DNA of 64,000 nt from Bacteroidia bacterium (GTDB lineage Bacteria; Bacteroidota; Bacteroidia; Cytophagales; Cyclobacteriaceae), in contig JAUIAO010000031.1 of assembly GCA_030425425.1 (NCBI GenBank), forward strand, positions 1 to 64,000, read 5' to 3'. A model generated the notes under the pieces. It was given only the letters and a program-made list of their open reading frames with translations. It ran no database searches and was not told the DNA's origin. The stretch's first letter is position 1. Every line of letters begins with the position of its first letter. The position numbers and the translations under genes were made by a program. Below are positions 25,005-34,913 of the stretch, piece by piece.

Positions 25005-26606
25005 TTATTCCTGTGATTTGAAAAAGGCTCCGAGTTGTGATTCTAGCTTCCCTTTTTCCATGTATGTAGGTGACAAACTTGGCTGACCAGGAAAGTTCTC
25101 CATATGCAATGTCTGAGTTGGGAAGGCGAAATTCACTCCGAGTGCTTTTGCCAATTTGATGATTTCCAGAATCACCTCATGTCTGGCTTTCAACTCTGCT
25201 GTCCAGTCTGGGACTTCAAAGAATATATAAAACATGATATTCAAAGATGAACTGCCCAGATCATTTAAAAATACATTGTAATAGTCTTTTCTGGTGTCAG
25301 GATGTGTTTCTACTATTTTTCTCAATCCTTGCACAAATGTGTCGATCAATTCAGGAGGAGTGTCATAAGTTACGGCGATCTGGGTGTAATATCTTCTGTA
25401 TTGACGCATGCCATGATTGTCGATAGTGCTATCCGCCATGCGACCATTGGGCACATACATGAGAGAGTTTCTGAATGTTCTGATTCTGGAAGAACGGAAA
25501 CCAACCTCTTCTACAGAACCATCAATATCTCCGGAAGTGATCCAATCGCCAATCTGAAAAGGCCGGTCGATGAAAATCATCAAAGACCCGAAAAAATTCT
25601 TAATGGTGTCCTGTGCAGCCAAAGCAAACGCAAGACCTCCGATTGATAAGCCAGTCAATAATGGGATAATAGGGATGTCCAGATTCTGTAAAACGAAAAG
25701 TGTACCTATTGCCACTACAAAAGTTTTTAGGGTTTTTCTAACCAAAGGCACCAACTGATCATCAAGTGTGCTCTGTGTTTTCTTGGCAATATGATCCAGG
25801 TATAGAGCGATTACATCCACCAATCTGTAAAAAACGATCATCCCGAAAAGCGGAAGAAGGGCTCTGGTAGAGAGCATTACCCAATGTGCAATTTCAGGTT
25901 TTAATTGTAGGACTGGAAAAAAGATTTTGAGCAGTAGAATGACAATGAAAATACTTACAGGACGTGCCACGGGTAGTAAAAACCGATCTGCCAAATCTTC
26001 AAAACCAGCTTTTAGCAGGAATTTCAAAAAAACCTGCTCGATCATAAACGTGAATACCCGGTGAATAATTACGCTGAGTAATGCTAAAATCAAGATGCCT
26101 AAATATTGGTAGAGGTAAAGACCAAATATTTGCCTTGTACCCATTTTTGGAAGGAATTCTAATAGCTTATCTGTACCAAACGGGAAAACTTCGTCATGAA
26201 TGTCATCGATTGCTGCAAGGGTAGTTGCAGAGTACTTCCAATGACCGTTTTGAGTTCTTTCCAGAAATATTTCGGGCTCATTTCTATTAATTAAATAGTG
26301 ATATTTTTTGCGAATGCTATCCTGGTAGTTATTCGTTCGAGGTAGCATTTCCATGTCTATGTATTCACCGACACCATCCCAGATCTGTTTAAGTTTTACA
26401 GCCTGTTCTTTCGCTTGTTCGTTGGTGATGCCATCTCGCTTGAATGGCGTTGCGGCAGCTTCCAGATTGTAATGATCCTCTTGTAAGTAAAATAGATGAG
26501 TGCGGATGGCACCATAAGGAGTACTCAAGTCTACAAAAACAGAATCTTGAGAATATGTGTTGAATGCACTGATAAGAAGTGCAATAAAAAGTATCTTCCT
26601 GCCCAT
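25005..26606 (-). CDS. MscS family mechanosensitive channel with long N-terminal extension
   Basis: The 533-residue product has a signal peptide (residues 1-19), a periplasmic region (about 20-155), then five to six membrane spans. The MscS core follows: the pore helix segment GLSIGGLAFALAAQDTIKNFFGS and the beta domain start IFIDRPFQIGDWI, with FRSSRIRTFRNSLMYVPN after it. MscS channels open under membrane tension and release solutes after osmotic downshock. The extra N-terminal periplasmic domain places it among the larger YnaI/YbdG-like relatives. Single gene, divergent from the M3 peptidase. Confidence 0.93.
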   Translation of the reverse strand: MGRKILFIALLISAFNTYSQDSVFVDLSTPYGAIRTHLFYLQEDHYNLEAAATPFKRDGITNEQAKEQAVKLKQIWDGVGEYIDMEMLPRTNNYQDSIRKKYHYLINRNEPEIFLERTQNGHWKYSATTLAAIDDIHDEVFPFGTDKLLEFLPKMGTRQIFGLYLYQYLGILILALLSVIIHRVFTFMIEQVFLKFLLKAGFEDLADRFLLPVARPVSIFIVILLLKIFFPVLQLKPEIAHWVMLSTRALLPLFGMIVFYRLVDVIALYLDHIAKKTQSTLDDQLVPLVRKTLKTFVVAIGTLFVLQNLDIPIIPLLTGLSIGGLAFALAAQDTIKNFFGSLMIFIDRPFQIGDWITSGDIDGSVEEVGFRSSRIRTFRNSLMYVPNGRMADSTIDNHGMRQYRRYYTQIAVTYDTPPELIDTFVQGLRKIVETHPDTRKDYYNVFLNDLGSSSLNIMFYIFFEVPDWTAELKARHEVILEIIKLAKALGVNFAFPTQTLHMENFPGQPSLSPTYMEKGKLESQLGAFFKSQE

Positions 26607-26625
26607 GATTAATCCAATTTTGCCG

Positions 26626-26655
26626 CAAAGGTAATCCTTCTTACGGTTAACTTTG
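26626..26655. promoter_or_regulatory. Divergent -7 elements between the mscS-like and M3 peptidase genes
   Basis: Minus strand TACCTTTG at 26626-26633 faces the mscS-like gene; plus strand TAACTTTG at 26648-26655 faces the peptidase gene. Neither has a TTG at the usual 19-21 bp distance, so only the -7 matches are offered. Confidence 0.45.
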
Positions 26656-26681
26656 CTGGCCCAAAAAAGAGATAATAAGAT

Positions 26682-28727
26682 ATGAATAATCCATTTTTAG
26701 AAGATTTTAAAACGCCATTCGATGTACCTCCTTTTGACAAAATCAAAGTGGAGCACTATATGCCAGCCCTTGAAAAAGCCATTGAGCAGTCAAGGGATGA
26801 AATTGATCAGATCACCTCTAATGAAGAGGCTCCAACTTTCGAAAATACCATTGAGCAGATGGAAGCGGGTGGAGATTTGATGGAAAAAGTGACGTCAGTT
26901 TTGTTTAACCTCAACTCAGCCGAAACCAGCGATGAATTGCAGGCTGTAGCTATGGAGGCATCACCTGTGCTATCGGCTTTCAATAATGAAATCAAACAAA
27001 ACGAAAAGTTATGGTCGCGAATCAAAGCGGTTTATGACCAGAAAGCATCATTGAACCTCAATGAGGAGCAAAGCATGCTACTCGAAAAGACTTACAAAGG
27101 GTTCGTAAGAAGTGGTGCTGATTTGGATGGAGCCAAAAAAGAGCGTTTCAAGGAAGTGACGATGGAGCTGTCGAAGCTTTCTCTTCAGTTTGGGGAGAAT
27201 GTATTGGCAGAAACCAATGAATATTTGAAGGTAATTGACAAAGAGGAGGACTTAAAAGGCCTTCCCAAAGATGTCATTACAAGAGCAGCAGCTAAGGCAA
27301 AAGAAAAAGGATATGAAGGTAAATGGGCATTTACCCTACAAGCACCGAGCTATGTGCCGTTCATGGAATATGCCGAAAACAGGGCATTAAGAGAAGAATT
27401 ATACAAGGCCTATATGCGCAAATCACTTAAAGGAAATGATCGGGATAATCAGGAAGTGGTGAAGCAAATTGTTGCACTGCGGGCAGAGCTTGCTCAGCTT
27501 TTGGGGTATAATACCTATGCGGATTATGTGTTGGAAGAGCGGATGGCAGAGAAGCCAGACAATGTAGAGGCTTTTTTGAATGATCTATTAGAGAAAGCCC
27601 TTCCAAAAGCTAAAGAAGAAGTGGTGGAAATCAAAGAATTCATGAAGGAGCTAGGGGCTGATCATGAATTGCAGCGATGGGATTGGGCATATTATTCTGA
27701 GAAACTGCGCAAGAAAAAATATGATTTAGATGATGAGCTCACTAAGCCATATTTCAAACTGGAGAATGTTATAGATGGCGTCTTCAAAACGGCAGAGAAG
27801 CTATATGGGATCAGTTTCAAGAGAAATGAAAACATTCCGGTTTATCACGAGGATGTTTTAGCATATGAAGTTTTGGATGAAAAGGGAGAAGTTTCTTCTC
27901 TGTTTTTTGCAGACTTTTTTCCTAGAGATGGTAAACGTGGAGGCGCTTGGATGACTAGCTACCGAGACCAGAGAAAAACCGAGAATGGCAAAGTCATTCC
28001 TTTGATCAGCATTGTTTGCAATTTCACACCTTCTAGTGAAGACACACCTTCGCTCTTGAAGTTTGATGAAGTGCAGACTTTGTTTCATGAGTTTGGGCAT
28101 GCGCTACATGGTATGCTTGCTGATACAACTTATGCAAGTCTTTCTGGTACGCATGTTTATTGGGATTTTGTGGAGCTGCCTTCTCAAATCATGGAAAACT
28201 GGTGCTATGAAAAAGAGTGCTTGGATCTGTTTGCTCATCACTATGAAACCGGTGAGTTGATCCCTGAAGACTATATTGATAAAATCAAAGAAAGTGCTGT
28301 CTATCATGAAGCATACGCGACTGTCCGTCAGTTGAGCTTTGGATTGCTGGATATGGGCTGGCATGATATTCCATTGGAGAATGCTAAGGAAATCAAAGAT
28401 GTGATGGCTGTAGAACAGGAGGCTTTTGCTCCAACTGACCTTTTCCCTGCAGTACCCGATACCAACATGAGTGTGCAGTTTAGTCATATTTTCGGCGGTG
28501 GATATGCAGCGGGTTATTACAGCTACAAATGGGCGGAGGTATTGGATGCGGATGCATTTTCAGTTTTCCAGGAAAAAGGTGTTTTCGATAAGGAAACGGC
28601 TACACTTTTCAAAGAAACTGTATTGAGTCAGGGAGGTACGGTTCACCCAATGGAATTGTACAAGAAATTCAGAGGACAGGAACCAACACCAGAAGCTTTG
28701 CTCAAGAGAGCAGGACTGATTGGTTGA
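26682..28727 (+). CDS. M3 family metallopeptidase (Dcp-like oligopeptidase)
   Basis: The 681-residue product is a thimet-oligopeptidase-family enzyme with the zinc motif HEFGH at 469-473 and the third ligand region in SQIMENWCYEKE. Substrate-side motifs YHEAYATVRQ and FSHIFGGGYAAGYYSYKW follow. It has no signal peptide, so it acts in the cytoplasm on short peptides; peptidyl-dipeptidase Dcp is the closest recognised type. Length is typical. It is a single gene with a strong terminator after it. Confidence 0.95.
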   Translation: MNNPFLEDFKTPFDVPPFDKIKVEHYMPALEKAIEQSRDEIDQITSNEEAPTFENTIEQMEAGGDLMEKVTSVLFNLNSAETSDELQAVAMEASPVLSAFNNEIKQNEKLWSRIKAVYDQKASLNLNEEQSMLLEKTYKGFVRSGADLDGAKKERFKEVTMELSKLSLQFGENVLAETNEYLKVIDKEEDLKGLPKDVITRAAAKAKEKGYEGKWAFTLQAPSYVPFMEYAENRALREELYKAYMRKSLKGNDRDNQEVVKQIVALRAELAQLLGYNTYADYVLEERMAEKPDNVEAFLNDLLEKALPKAKEEVVEIKEFMKELGADHELQRWDWAYYSEKLRKKKYDLDDELTKPYFKLENVIDGVFKTAEKLYGISFKRNENIPVYHEDVLAYEVLDEKGEVSSLFFADFFPRDGKRGGAWMTSYRDQRKTENGKVIPLISIVCNFTPSSEDTPSLLKFDEVQTLFHEFGHALHGMLADTTYASLSGTHVYWDFVELPSQIMENWCYEKECLDLFAHHYETGELIPEDYIDKIKESAVYHEAYATVRQLSFGLLDMGWHDIPLENAKEIKDVMAVEQEAFAPTDLFPAVPDTNMSVQFSHIFGGGYAAGYYSYKWAEVLDADAFSVFQEKGVFDKETATLFKETVLSQGGTVHPMELYKKFRGQEPTPEALLKRAGLIG

Positions 28728-28759
28728 TGACCACTGTTTGATTGGTTACTAAGATATGG

Positions 28760-28787
28760 GGGATCGAAAATTTTCGATCCCTTTTTT
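28760..28787 (+). terminator. Terminator of the M3 peptidase gene
   Basis: A perfect 11-bp inverted repeat (28760-28770 with 28771-28781) is followed by six T. Confidence 0.85.
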
Positions 28788-28844
28788 CATGTAATAGGAT
28801 TCAAAGTTGAATGCACAGCAATTTGCGTAATGCGAACTATGAAA

Positions 28845-29846
28845 TTAGTTTTCGTATTTCAACTCACTGTAGAGGGTCTTGCCGTCTTTTTGCAGTTCTT
28901 CCTGAAGGTCTGTGGTGATCAGATCCAATTCCTTTTGAAGTTTTTCGAGCTCAGTTTTCCACCTTGGGTTTTTGCCAAATACTAATTCTTTTTCACTAGG
29001 AGACACCAGCGTCATTCGATATTGGTTGTCAGTGACTATTCTATTGAGCTGCGCAGACACTACTCCAATCAGACTCAATGAATATTCAGAATTGTATTTG
29101 AGTTGCTTGTCTGGAATATCAAACAGTACACTTGAGATTTGATAATCTGTCAACTTGATGTCTTCTTCAGAATCCCGTAGTATGGAGCTGAGTAGCCTGA
29201 TCATTCGCTTCAATCCACCATTACATCTCGAGTCTTTAGAGTTGAGACGCGCAATGTTCAGGAATGGCAGGTATTTCCGCTTTGTTTTTCTTTCCAGATT
29301 GTACTCACAAACCCCGCGATCAATTTCCCTTTTTGTCTCCAGGTAATCTTTGTTTTCCAACCATACTACCGGAACCACACGGATTTCACATCTTGGCTTG
29401 GTAGTCGTGATTTTAATATCCAGTTTACTACTGTAATCCACAGATTTGAACATCGGATCACCTGAGAGGCATTCCATTACCTCCTGTGCCTTATCTCTTA
29501 CTATTTCCCATGGTTTTTTCCCATGTGATTTGGAAATAATCAGAAGTTCTACACCACCATGAAGCACTACATGTGTCTCGGTCTGAATGGCTCCCTGATA
29601 TCTGAAATCAGCTTTGATGCCTCGGGCCTTAAACGCCGTTTCGATCTTGTCCTGAATCCTCTTGGTGATGTGAAAAGTCTTGTAAGTGTAGGATGGATCT
29701 ATCTCTTCCATGGATTCCAACACATATTTCAGACTGTCTGGATAATTACTTCTTTCAAAAGTATCCGAAACTATAGATTCCCTAAGAGCTTCATCGTATC
29801 TTCTGGTGAGAAGGTTTTCCAATAATTGACTATAATTCTTATTCAT
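28845..29846 (-). CDS. Nucleotidyltransferase-like protein with lost catalytic residues
   Basis: The 333-residue product has the outline of a Pol-beta/CD-NTase-type nucleotidyltransferase. The usual GS...T...D-x-D block appears as GAIQTETHVVLHGGVELLII: Gly85-Ala86 stand for Gly-Ser, and Gly98-Val-Glu100 stand where Asp-x-Asp is expected. The strand that normally carries the third Asp reads IRVVPVV with Arg156. A helical C-terminal part (GGLKRMIRLLSSIL) resembles the OAS1-C/PAP-associated region. If the alignment is right, the enzyme cannot bind catalytic metals. The family is recognised by pattern only, and it has no effector gene beside it. Confidence 0.6.
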   Translation of the reverse strand: MNKNYSQLLENLLTRRYDEALRESIVSDTFERSNYPDSLKYVLESMEEIDPSYTYKTFHITKRIQDKIETAFKARGIKADFRYQGAIQTETHVVLHGGVELLIISKSHGKKPWEIVRDKAQEVMECLSGDPMFKSVDYSSKLDIKITTTKPRCEIRVVPVVWLENKDYLETKREIDRGVCEYNLERKTKRKYLPFLNIARLNSKDSRCNGGLKRMIRLLSSILRDSEEDIKLTDYQISSVLFDIPDKQLKYNSEYSLSLIGVVSAQLNRIVTDNQYRMTLVSPSEKELVFGKNPRWKTELEKLQKELDLITTDLQEELQKDGKTLYSELKYEN

Positions 29847-30130
29847 AGGACCAGGCCGAAATGCGTAGCAAAAATACTATTTAGCATGAAATTATGAATC
29901 TAAAGTTAATAATTCGCACCGATCAATGTATAAATGTTAAAAATTTGCCATTCAATCTTTTTTTTATCCTTGATTTACTTGTGATAATGCAACCAGATCG
30001 AAGCTGTTCCGTTCGGCTTACTTCGTGTTTACAATTCTTATTATGGCCTTTGCAGTAAAACCAACCGAAGTTTCCTAATTTATCCTGTCAAATCAACTTA
30101 CACTTGACCACAACTAAAAAAATAAAGTCG

Positions 30131-31507
30131 ATGCTTCTGCTGGTAGGAGAAGCAATCAAGGGCTCGGAGAAAGAATATACTTCCGGTAGTATCAACAAAG
30201 CTATTTTCCTGTTGTCCATACCCATGATTTTGGAAATGATCATGGAGTCTCTTTTTGCGCTGTTTGATATCCTTTTTGTATCCAGAGTGAGCGTAAATGC
30301 TGTAGCAACAGTGGGGTTGACTGAGTCAATTCTGATGATTATTTATTCCATCGCCGTAGGTCTGAGCATGGCTACTACTGCCATCGTTTCCAGGAGAGTA
30401 GGTGAGAAGCATTTTAAGCGAGCAGGAGATGCTGCTTTCCAATCCATACTATTGGCTGTTATTTTAGGAGGATTACTGGGTTTGGTCGGATTCATCTTTG
30501 CAGAAGATGTGCTTCGGCTTATGGGTGGTGAACCTGAGTTGATTGAAGAGGGGAAAGGATTTACCAAAATCATGTTTGCAGGAAACCTGACTGTTTTCCT
30601 CCTTTTTCTGAACAATGCGATTTTTCGTGGAGCGGGTAATGCATCCATTGCCATGCGATCCCTCATACTGGCTAATGGTTTGAATATCTTTCTGGATCCT
30701 TTACTAATCTTTGGATGGGGGCCTGTGCCTGCATTCGGAATAGAAGGGGCTGCCATAGCCACTACCATCGGAAGAAGTATCGGTGTATTGTACCAGACTT
30801 ATCACTTATTGAATCAGCGAGGAATCATTAAGATCAATTGGGAAAATGTGGTGATTCGCGCAAAAACTGTCATAGAGCTACTTAAAATTTCCGCTGGCGG
30901 AATCGGACAGTTTTTGGTGGAAACTGCCAGCTGGATTTTTCTGGTCAAGGTCATGTCACTTTTCGGTAGTGCTGCTCTGGCAGGTTATACCATTGCTTTC
31001 AGGGTGATTGTTTTCACCATTTTGCCTTCCTGGGGCATGTCCAACGCTGCTGCTACTTTGGTGGGGCAAAATCTGGGCGCCGGGAAGCCTGATCGAGCGG
31101 AACAATCTGTTTGGAAGACTGCCTTTTTTAACATGGTGTTTCTTGTGCTGGTGTCCATTGTGTTCTTCACCAGTGCTGATCCAATCGTTTCTGTTTTCAG
31201 TGAAGATGAGATAGTGAAGCCTATTGCTATTTCTGCCTTGCAAATCATCTGTTTTGGATATTTGTTTTTTGGCTATGGAATGGTGATTAGTCAGGCTTTT
31301 AATGGCGCGGGAGATACCAAAACCCCTATGATAATCAACTTATTCGTGTTCTGGCTCATACAGATTCCTCTGGCTTACATTCTTTCGGTTACCTTAGACT
31401 GGCAACATACAGGCGTGTTTTTCAGCATTGCATTTAGTCATTCTCTTCATGCGATTATTGCCGTGTTGATTTTCCGTAAAGGAAAGTGGAAGACGATGGA
31501 AGTTTGA
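30131..31507 (+). CDS. MATE family efflux transporter
   Basis: The 458-residue product has twelve membrane spans in two related halves and MATE family blocks such as SIPMILEMIMESLFALFDILFV, GLSMATTAIVSRRVGEK and GWGPVPAFGIEGAAIATTIGR. These antiporters use Na+ or H+ to export cationic drugs and metabolites. The ATG at 30131 is chosen over a TTG nine codons upstream because homologues begin near this point. Convergent with the 899-residue protein gene, only 4 bp between their ends. Confidence 0.93.
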   Translation: MLLLVGEAIKGSEKEYTSGSINKAIFLLSIPMILEMIMESLFALFDILFVSRVSVNAVATVGLTESILMIIYSIAVGLSMATTAIVSRRVGEKHFKRAGDAAFQSILLAVILGGLLGLVGFIFAEDVLRLMGGEPELIEEGKGFTKIMFAGNLTVFLLFLNNAIFRGAGNASIAMRSLILANGLNIFLDPLLIFGWGPVPAFGIEGAAIATTIGRSIGVLYQTYHLLNQRGIIKINWENVVIRAKTVIELLKISAGGIGQFLVETASWIFLVKVMSLFGSAALAGYTIAFRVIVFTILPSWGMSNAAATLVGQNLGAGKPDRAEQSVWKTAFFNMVFLVLVSIVFFTSADPIVSVFSEDEIVKPIAISALQIICFGYLFFGYGMVISQAFNGAGDTKTPMIINLFVFWLIQIPLAYILSVTLDWQHTGVFFSIAFSHSLHAIIAVLIFRKGKWKTMEV

Positions 31508-31511
31508 TAAA

Positions 31512-34211
31512 CTAAAAAGAAACCGAAATCACTTCCAGTGCATTGTCAATCACCCGATATACCCGGTAGGAATTATCATATTGCATGAGAGCGATTGGGT
31601 TGGTGGCTGCAAGAGGGCTGCCTGTAAGCAGGTTGCCTTCCAGATTGTAGAAATACAAATAGGCGGACAGTGGATCCACGATCACGATAAATTCTTTACC
31701 GGCACCTAGCTCATAATATTGAAAGTGCAGAGATTCCGGCTCATTAAACTCCTTGGTAAATAGAGTAATGCCTGTCTGATCTAAGATTTCAATCTGGTTT
31801 TCGGTTATTCTTACCATTTTGTAGCCATTTCCTGCGGTATTAGATATGAGCTGAAACTGACTACTCACTGCAGGTTTATAGAGCTGATCCCTTTTCAATA
31901 CTTTTCCTGTAAAGCTATATTCGAATACTTCTCCGTTTGTATTGAGTAAAGTGATGGCCGTATTGTTCAAGCTATTGGCGGTTCTGATTTGCACCGTGCT
32001 GGCCAATGATGACTCTATATTAATTGGAAATCCAGACAAAGACCTGCCTCGCCGGTCGAGCAATGAGACTTTTCCAGTCTCTTCCACAATAACAAAGACA
32101 TCTTTCCCTGCAATTCGCTTATGAATCGGAGCCTGATACAGAGCACTTTTGAACTTTTTAGGATTCCAGCCCTTGAGTGGTTTTACGTTTTTATCTGTGA
32201 GGTACATCTTGCCAGTGTCGTCAGTGATAGCAAAACGATACTTTTTAGAATTGTCATAGTCGATCACATTGAAGTCTTTGATTTTCACCTTACTCAATCC
32301 TTTAGGGAATTCTGGTAAATATTTTCCAGTTCTGTCTATGATATGAACAGCAGACTCTGTGGCAAAAGCATATTGCAGCTTGCCATTTTTATAGTAATCG
32401 ACCTGAATCGGTGTGCCTATGATTGGTTCTTTGATCGGAATATCCCACAATGCTGAAAAATCTGTACCAATCAGGAACAGTTGATACGACGAATCTTGTA
32501 CCAGTACTTCCCGCTGCTTATTGTTGTGATTGGTCACTATCCATGGCTTGGAAGTGATGTCTGAGGGCAGGGTAATCGAGTGGAGCGTGTTGATGCTTTC
32601 GGGAATGGCTCTATTAGGAAGTGAAGGCTGATAAAGTGTGATGTTGGTGTAGAACTTATCATCCAGTGCACTAAACTGGAATGCCGCCAGATCCAGATTT
32701 CGAAAGGTGACTTCCTCGTCTTTGAAAAAATCTTTCCATTCTGGTTTCATTCCAGCTGTCATTTGTCTCCAAGCTCTGGATGTGTTCATAAAAAAGCTCA
32801 GGCAGGACTGCTGGTTGGTCTGTTCCAGAAAATCATTAATACTGATCGACTTGGTCCAGGTGTTTTCATTCTCTATGGAGACAATAAGTCTCTTCAAGTT
32901 GTCGGGAGAACTGGACATGACCAGGTAATTTCTAAAAGGGAGGTAGAAAATATCCTCAAAACCTTCTCCCAAATCGTTTAACAACGCTTTTGGATAATTC
33001 CGAACAGGTAGCTTTTGGATCGAATAGGTGTCATAGGTTTCTACATAAATGCTGTCACCTGTTTTGGCAAACTCACGCTCGGCGACTGCTCCAAAATATC
33101 GCAGTGTTTCACTCATGTCGTTTACTTCCAGGATTAGGAGCTTGTTAGCTGTTTTAGTATCATTTCCTTCTAGTGTGAGTACGGCCATTTCATCATCCAG
33201 CAAGCGATATGCATAATTGATATCAAAATCATAATCTCTCAAAATGTCCTGCTGCAACGCTATAGTTTCCGGGCTTTCCTGCTGATAATATGTCATCAAA
33301 GATTCTCCAAGACTTGCGGGCTGAGCTGCACTAATATGATAAAACCAGCTCGTGTTGGTAGGAATGATTTCAAGTATATCGAATCCCCCACTTTCGATTC
33401 CTTTAAAGATATTTAGGTACTGACTGTCGTCATTGGTGAAAGTGAATCCATTCAGGTTAATGAATTCATTGGCTACTTTCAGATCCATAAAGGCTGATTT
33501 TGCAATCTTGAAGTCATATGATGTACTGAAAATACTTAACACATCCGCAACTCTGGCTGCATTGAAATAGAGATTACCCTGGTCACGTGCCAGTTTGGTG
33601 AGTGTGATTAACTCCGGGTTTTGGGATTGAAAATCTGCCGCACCATCCTGTACCGTTCGAATGGCGTCTTCCACCAAAAAGGCAGAAAAACTGCCAACAA
33701 AGTAATGCTTATATAAGATGAATGAAAAAGTCTGAGCCCCAACAGAAATCTCTGTTATTGTCACATTGTCATAAGTTCTGGATTTACGTATAGCACCAGA
33801 ATCAGAGAAGTATTCTAATACTTCGTTTATGAATGTTTGTTGGGAAAGGTTCTTCAGGTCTACTACAAACAAAAAGTCAAAACTTGATGACCCGGTATTG
33901 TTGAGTGCAATTAACGTATTGGTTTGTCCAAATTTGTTGATGAAGGCACCTTCTACCGAAATGCTATCCAGTAGATCTATGGAGTTATTAATTTTCCGAA
34001 AAGAAGGGACATATGCCAGGTTGGTCCAAAGATCTGTTTGCTGAATTTCCTGAAGCGAACGAAGTGGCGTGTTGGACTCGTAGACCATCAAACTGTTGTC
34101 AGGAATAAATGACCAGTTGGACAGATCAGCATTTTTGATCCATTGGTCATAGGTAAAGTAACCTGCACCCAGCAGCAGGACGATTGATAAAAATATCAGA
34201 AACTTCTTCAA
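31512..34211 (-). CDS. Large membrane-anchored protein with a repeat-rich C-terminal half
   Basis: Residues 5-24 form a single membrane anchor (MKKFLIFLSIVLLLGAGYFTY) and the remaining 875 residues are predicted outside. The N-terminal part (about 30-560) is mixed alpha/beta and resembles the DUF3352-type proteins only loosely. The C-terminal part (about 570-890) has short beta segments of the kind IIDRTGKYLPEFPKG, YLTDKNVKPLKGW and LLDRRGRSLSGFP, a propeller-like pattern. The start is TTG at 34209-34211, with a stop upstream in frame and no ATG before the anchor. Function unknown. Confidence 0.75.
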   Translation of the reverse strand: MKKFLIFLSIVLLLGAGYFTYDQWIKNADLSNWSFIPDNSLMVYESNTPLRSLQEIQQTDLWTNLAYVPSFRKINNSIDLLDSISVEGAFINKFGQTNTLIALNNTGSSSFDFLFVVDLKNLSQQTFINEVLEYFSDSGAIRKSRTYDNVTITEISVGAQTFSFILYKHYFVGSFSAFLVEDAIRTVQDGAADFQSQNPELITLTKLARDQGNLYFNAARVADVLSIFSTSYDFKIAKSAFMDLKVANEFINLNGFTFTNDDSQYLNIFKGIESGGFDILEIIPTNTSWFYHISAAQPASLGESLMTYYQQESPETIALQQDILRDYDFDINYAYRLLDDEMAVLTLEGNDTKTANKLLILEVNDMSETLRYFGAVAEREFAKTGDSIYVETYDTYSIQKLPVRNYPKALLNDLGEGFEDIFYLPFRNYLVMSSSPDNLKRLIVSIENENTWTKSISINDFLEQTNQQSCLSFFMNTSRAWRQMTAGMKPEWKDFFKDEEVTFRNLDLAAFQFSALDDKFYTNITLYQPSLPNRAIPESINTLHSITLPSDITSKPWIVTNHNNKQREVLVQDSSYQLFLIGTDFSALWDIPIKEPIIGTPIQVDYYKNGKLQYAFATESAVHIIDRTGKYLPEFPKGLSKVKIKDFNVIDYDNSKKYRFAITDDTGKMYLTDKNVKPLKGWNPKKFKSALYQAPIHKRIAGKDVFVIVEETGKVSLLDRRGRSLSGFPINIESSLASTVQIRTANSLNNTAITLLNTNGEVFEYSFTGKVLKRDQLYKPAVSSQFQLISNTAGNGYKMVRITENQIEILDQTGITLFTKEFNEPESLHFQYYELGAGKEFIVIVDPLSAYLYFYNLEGNLLTGSPLAATNPIALMQYDNSYRVYRVIDNALEVISVSF

Positions 34212-34270
34212 CAGGCTGTTTGGTTTGCTGCAATTTACAAACTAAACCAGATAGATAATGATCATATTGA

Positions 34271-34768
34271 TTAATCGACGGAGATTTTGTCATGAACCAC
34301 GTCCTCATAGAAATGATGGAGACGAAACATCTGTTCTGCCCCCAGCTTCTGTCCAAATTGAGAGGCGATATATAGCCCCAAAGCAATAGCTGCAAAAACA
34401 GGAACTGCCCACAGAATTTCGGCAGACATTCCCAGATTCCAGCGTGCAAATCCCCACATGGCGGCAATACTTCCCAATATCCCTACAGCCACATATCCGA
34501 AGAAGAAAATGGCCCAAACAGTCGGGTTTGGGCCATAAAGTCCTCTCACTACTGTGCCTTCATCTGTAGTCTCAAAAGTCATGGTGAGCTGCGGCGACCA
34601 GAAGTGTTGTTCATCAACGGGGATGCGCAAGTTGATATATCCTTTGGTGGCATTAGGCACGCAAGGGGGGCATTCTATTTTCATGGCACTGAGGATGCGC
34701 TGCTCCAGGGCATCCTGCTTTTCATTGACCAAATGTTTGAACCGGGGACGAATTCTAAAACTTGACAT
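34271..34768 (-). CDS. Membrane protein of unknown function
   Basis: The 165-residue product has a cytoplasm-like N-terminal domain (residues 1-85, with an IECPPCVPNA motif carrying two Cys) and two membrane spans (about 88-110 and 120-142). I recognise no family. It is 60 bp upstream of, and on the same strand as, the 899-residue membrane protein gene, so the two may be co-transcribed. Two long overlapping frames on the same strand are shadows, since only this frame gives a plausible protein with normal composition. Confidence 0.65.
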   Translation of the reverse strand: MSSFRIRPRFKHLVNEKQDALEQRILSAMKIECPPCVPNATKGYINLRIPVDEQHFWSPQLTMTFETTDEGTVVRGLYGPNPTVWAIFFFGYVAVGILGSIAAMWGFARWNLGMSAEILWAVPVFAAIALGLYIASQFGQKLGAEQMFRLHHFYEDVVHDKISVD

Positions 34769-34913
34769 GGTTCTAAGTTGCGAATTTTCCGGGAATGTTA
34801 ATTAAAACACAGAAAAATAAAAATTTTCTAATGAGGAACGCATGTAATAAAATAACTGAACAGTTGTGCGAATAATTGCAATCGATGATATTGCATGATA
34901 AATATATGCCTTG

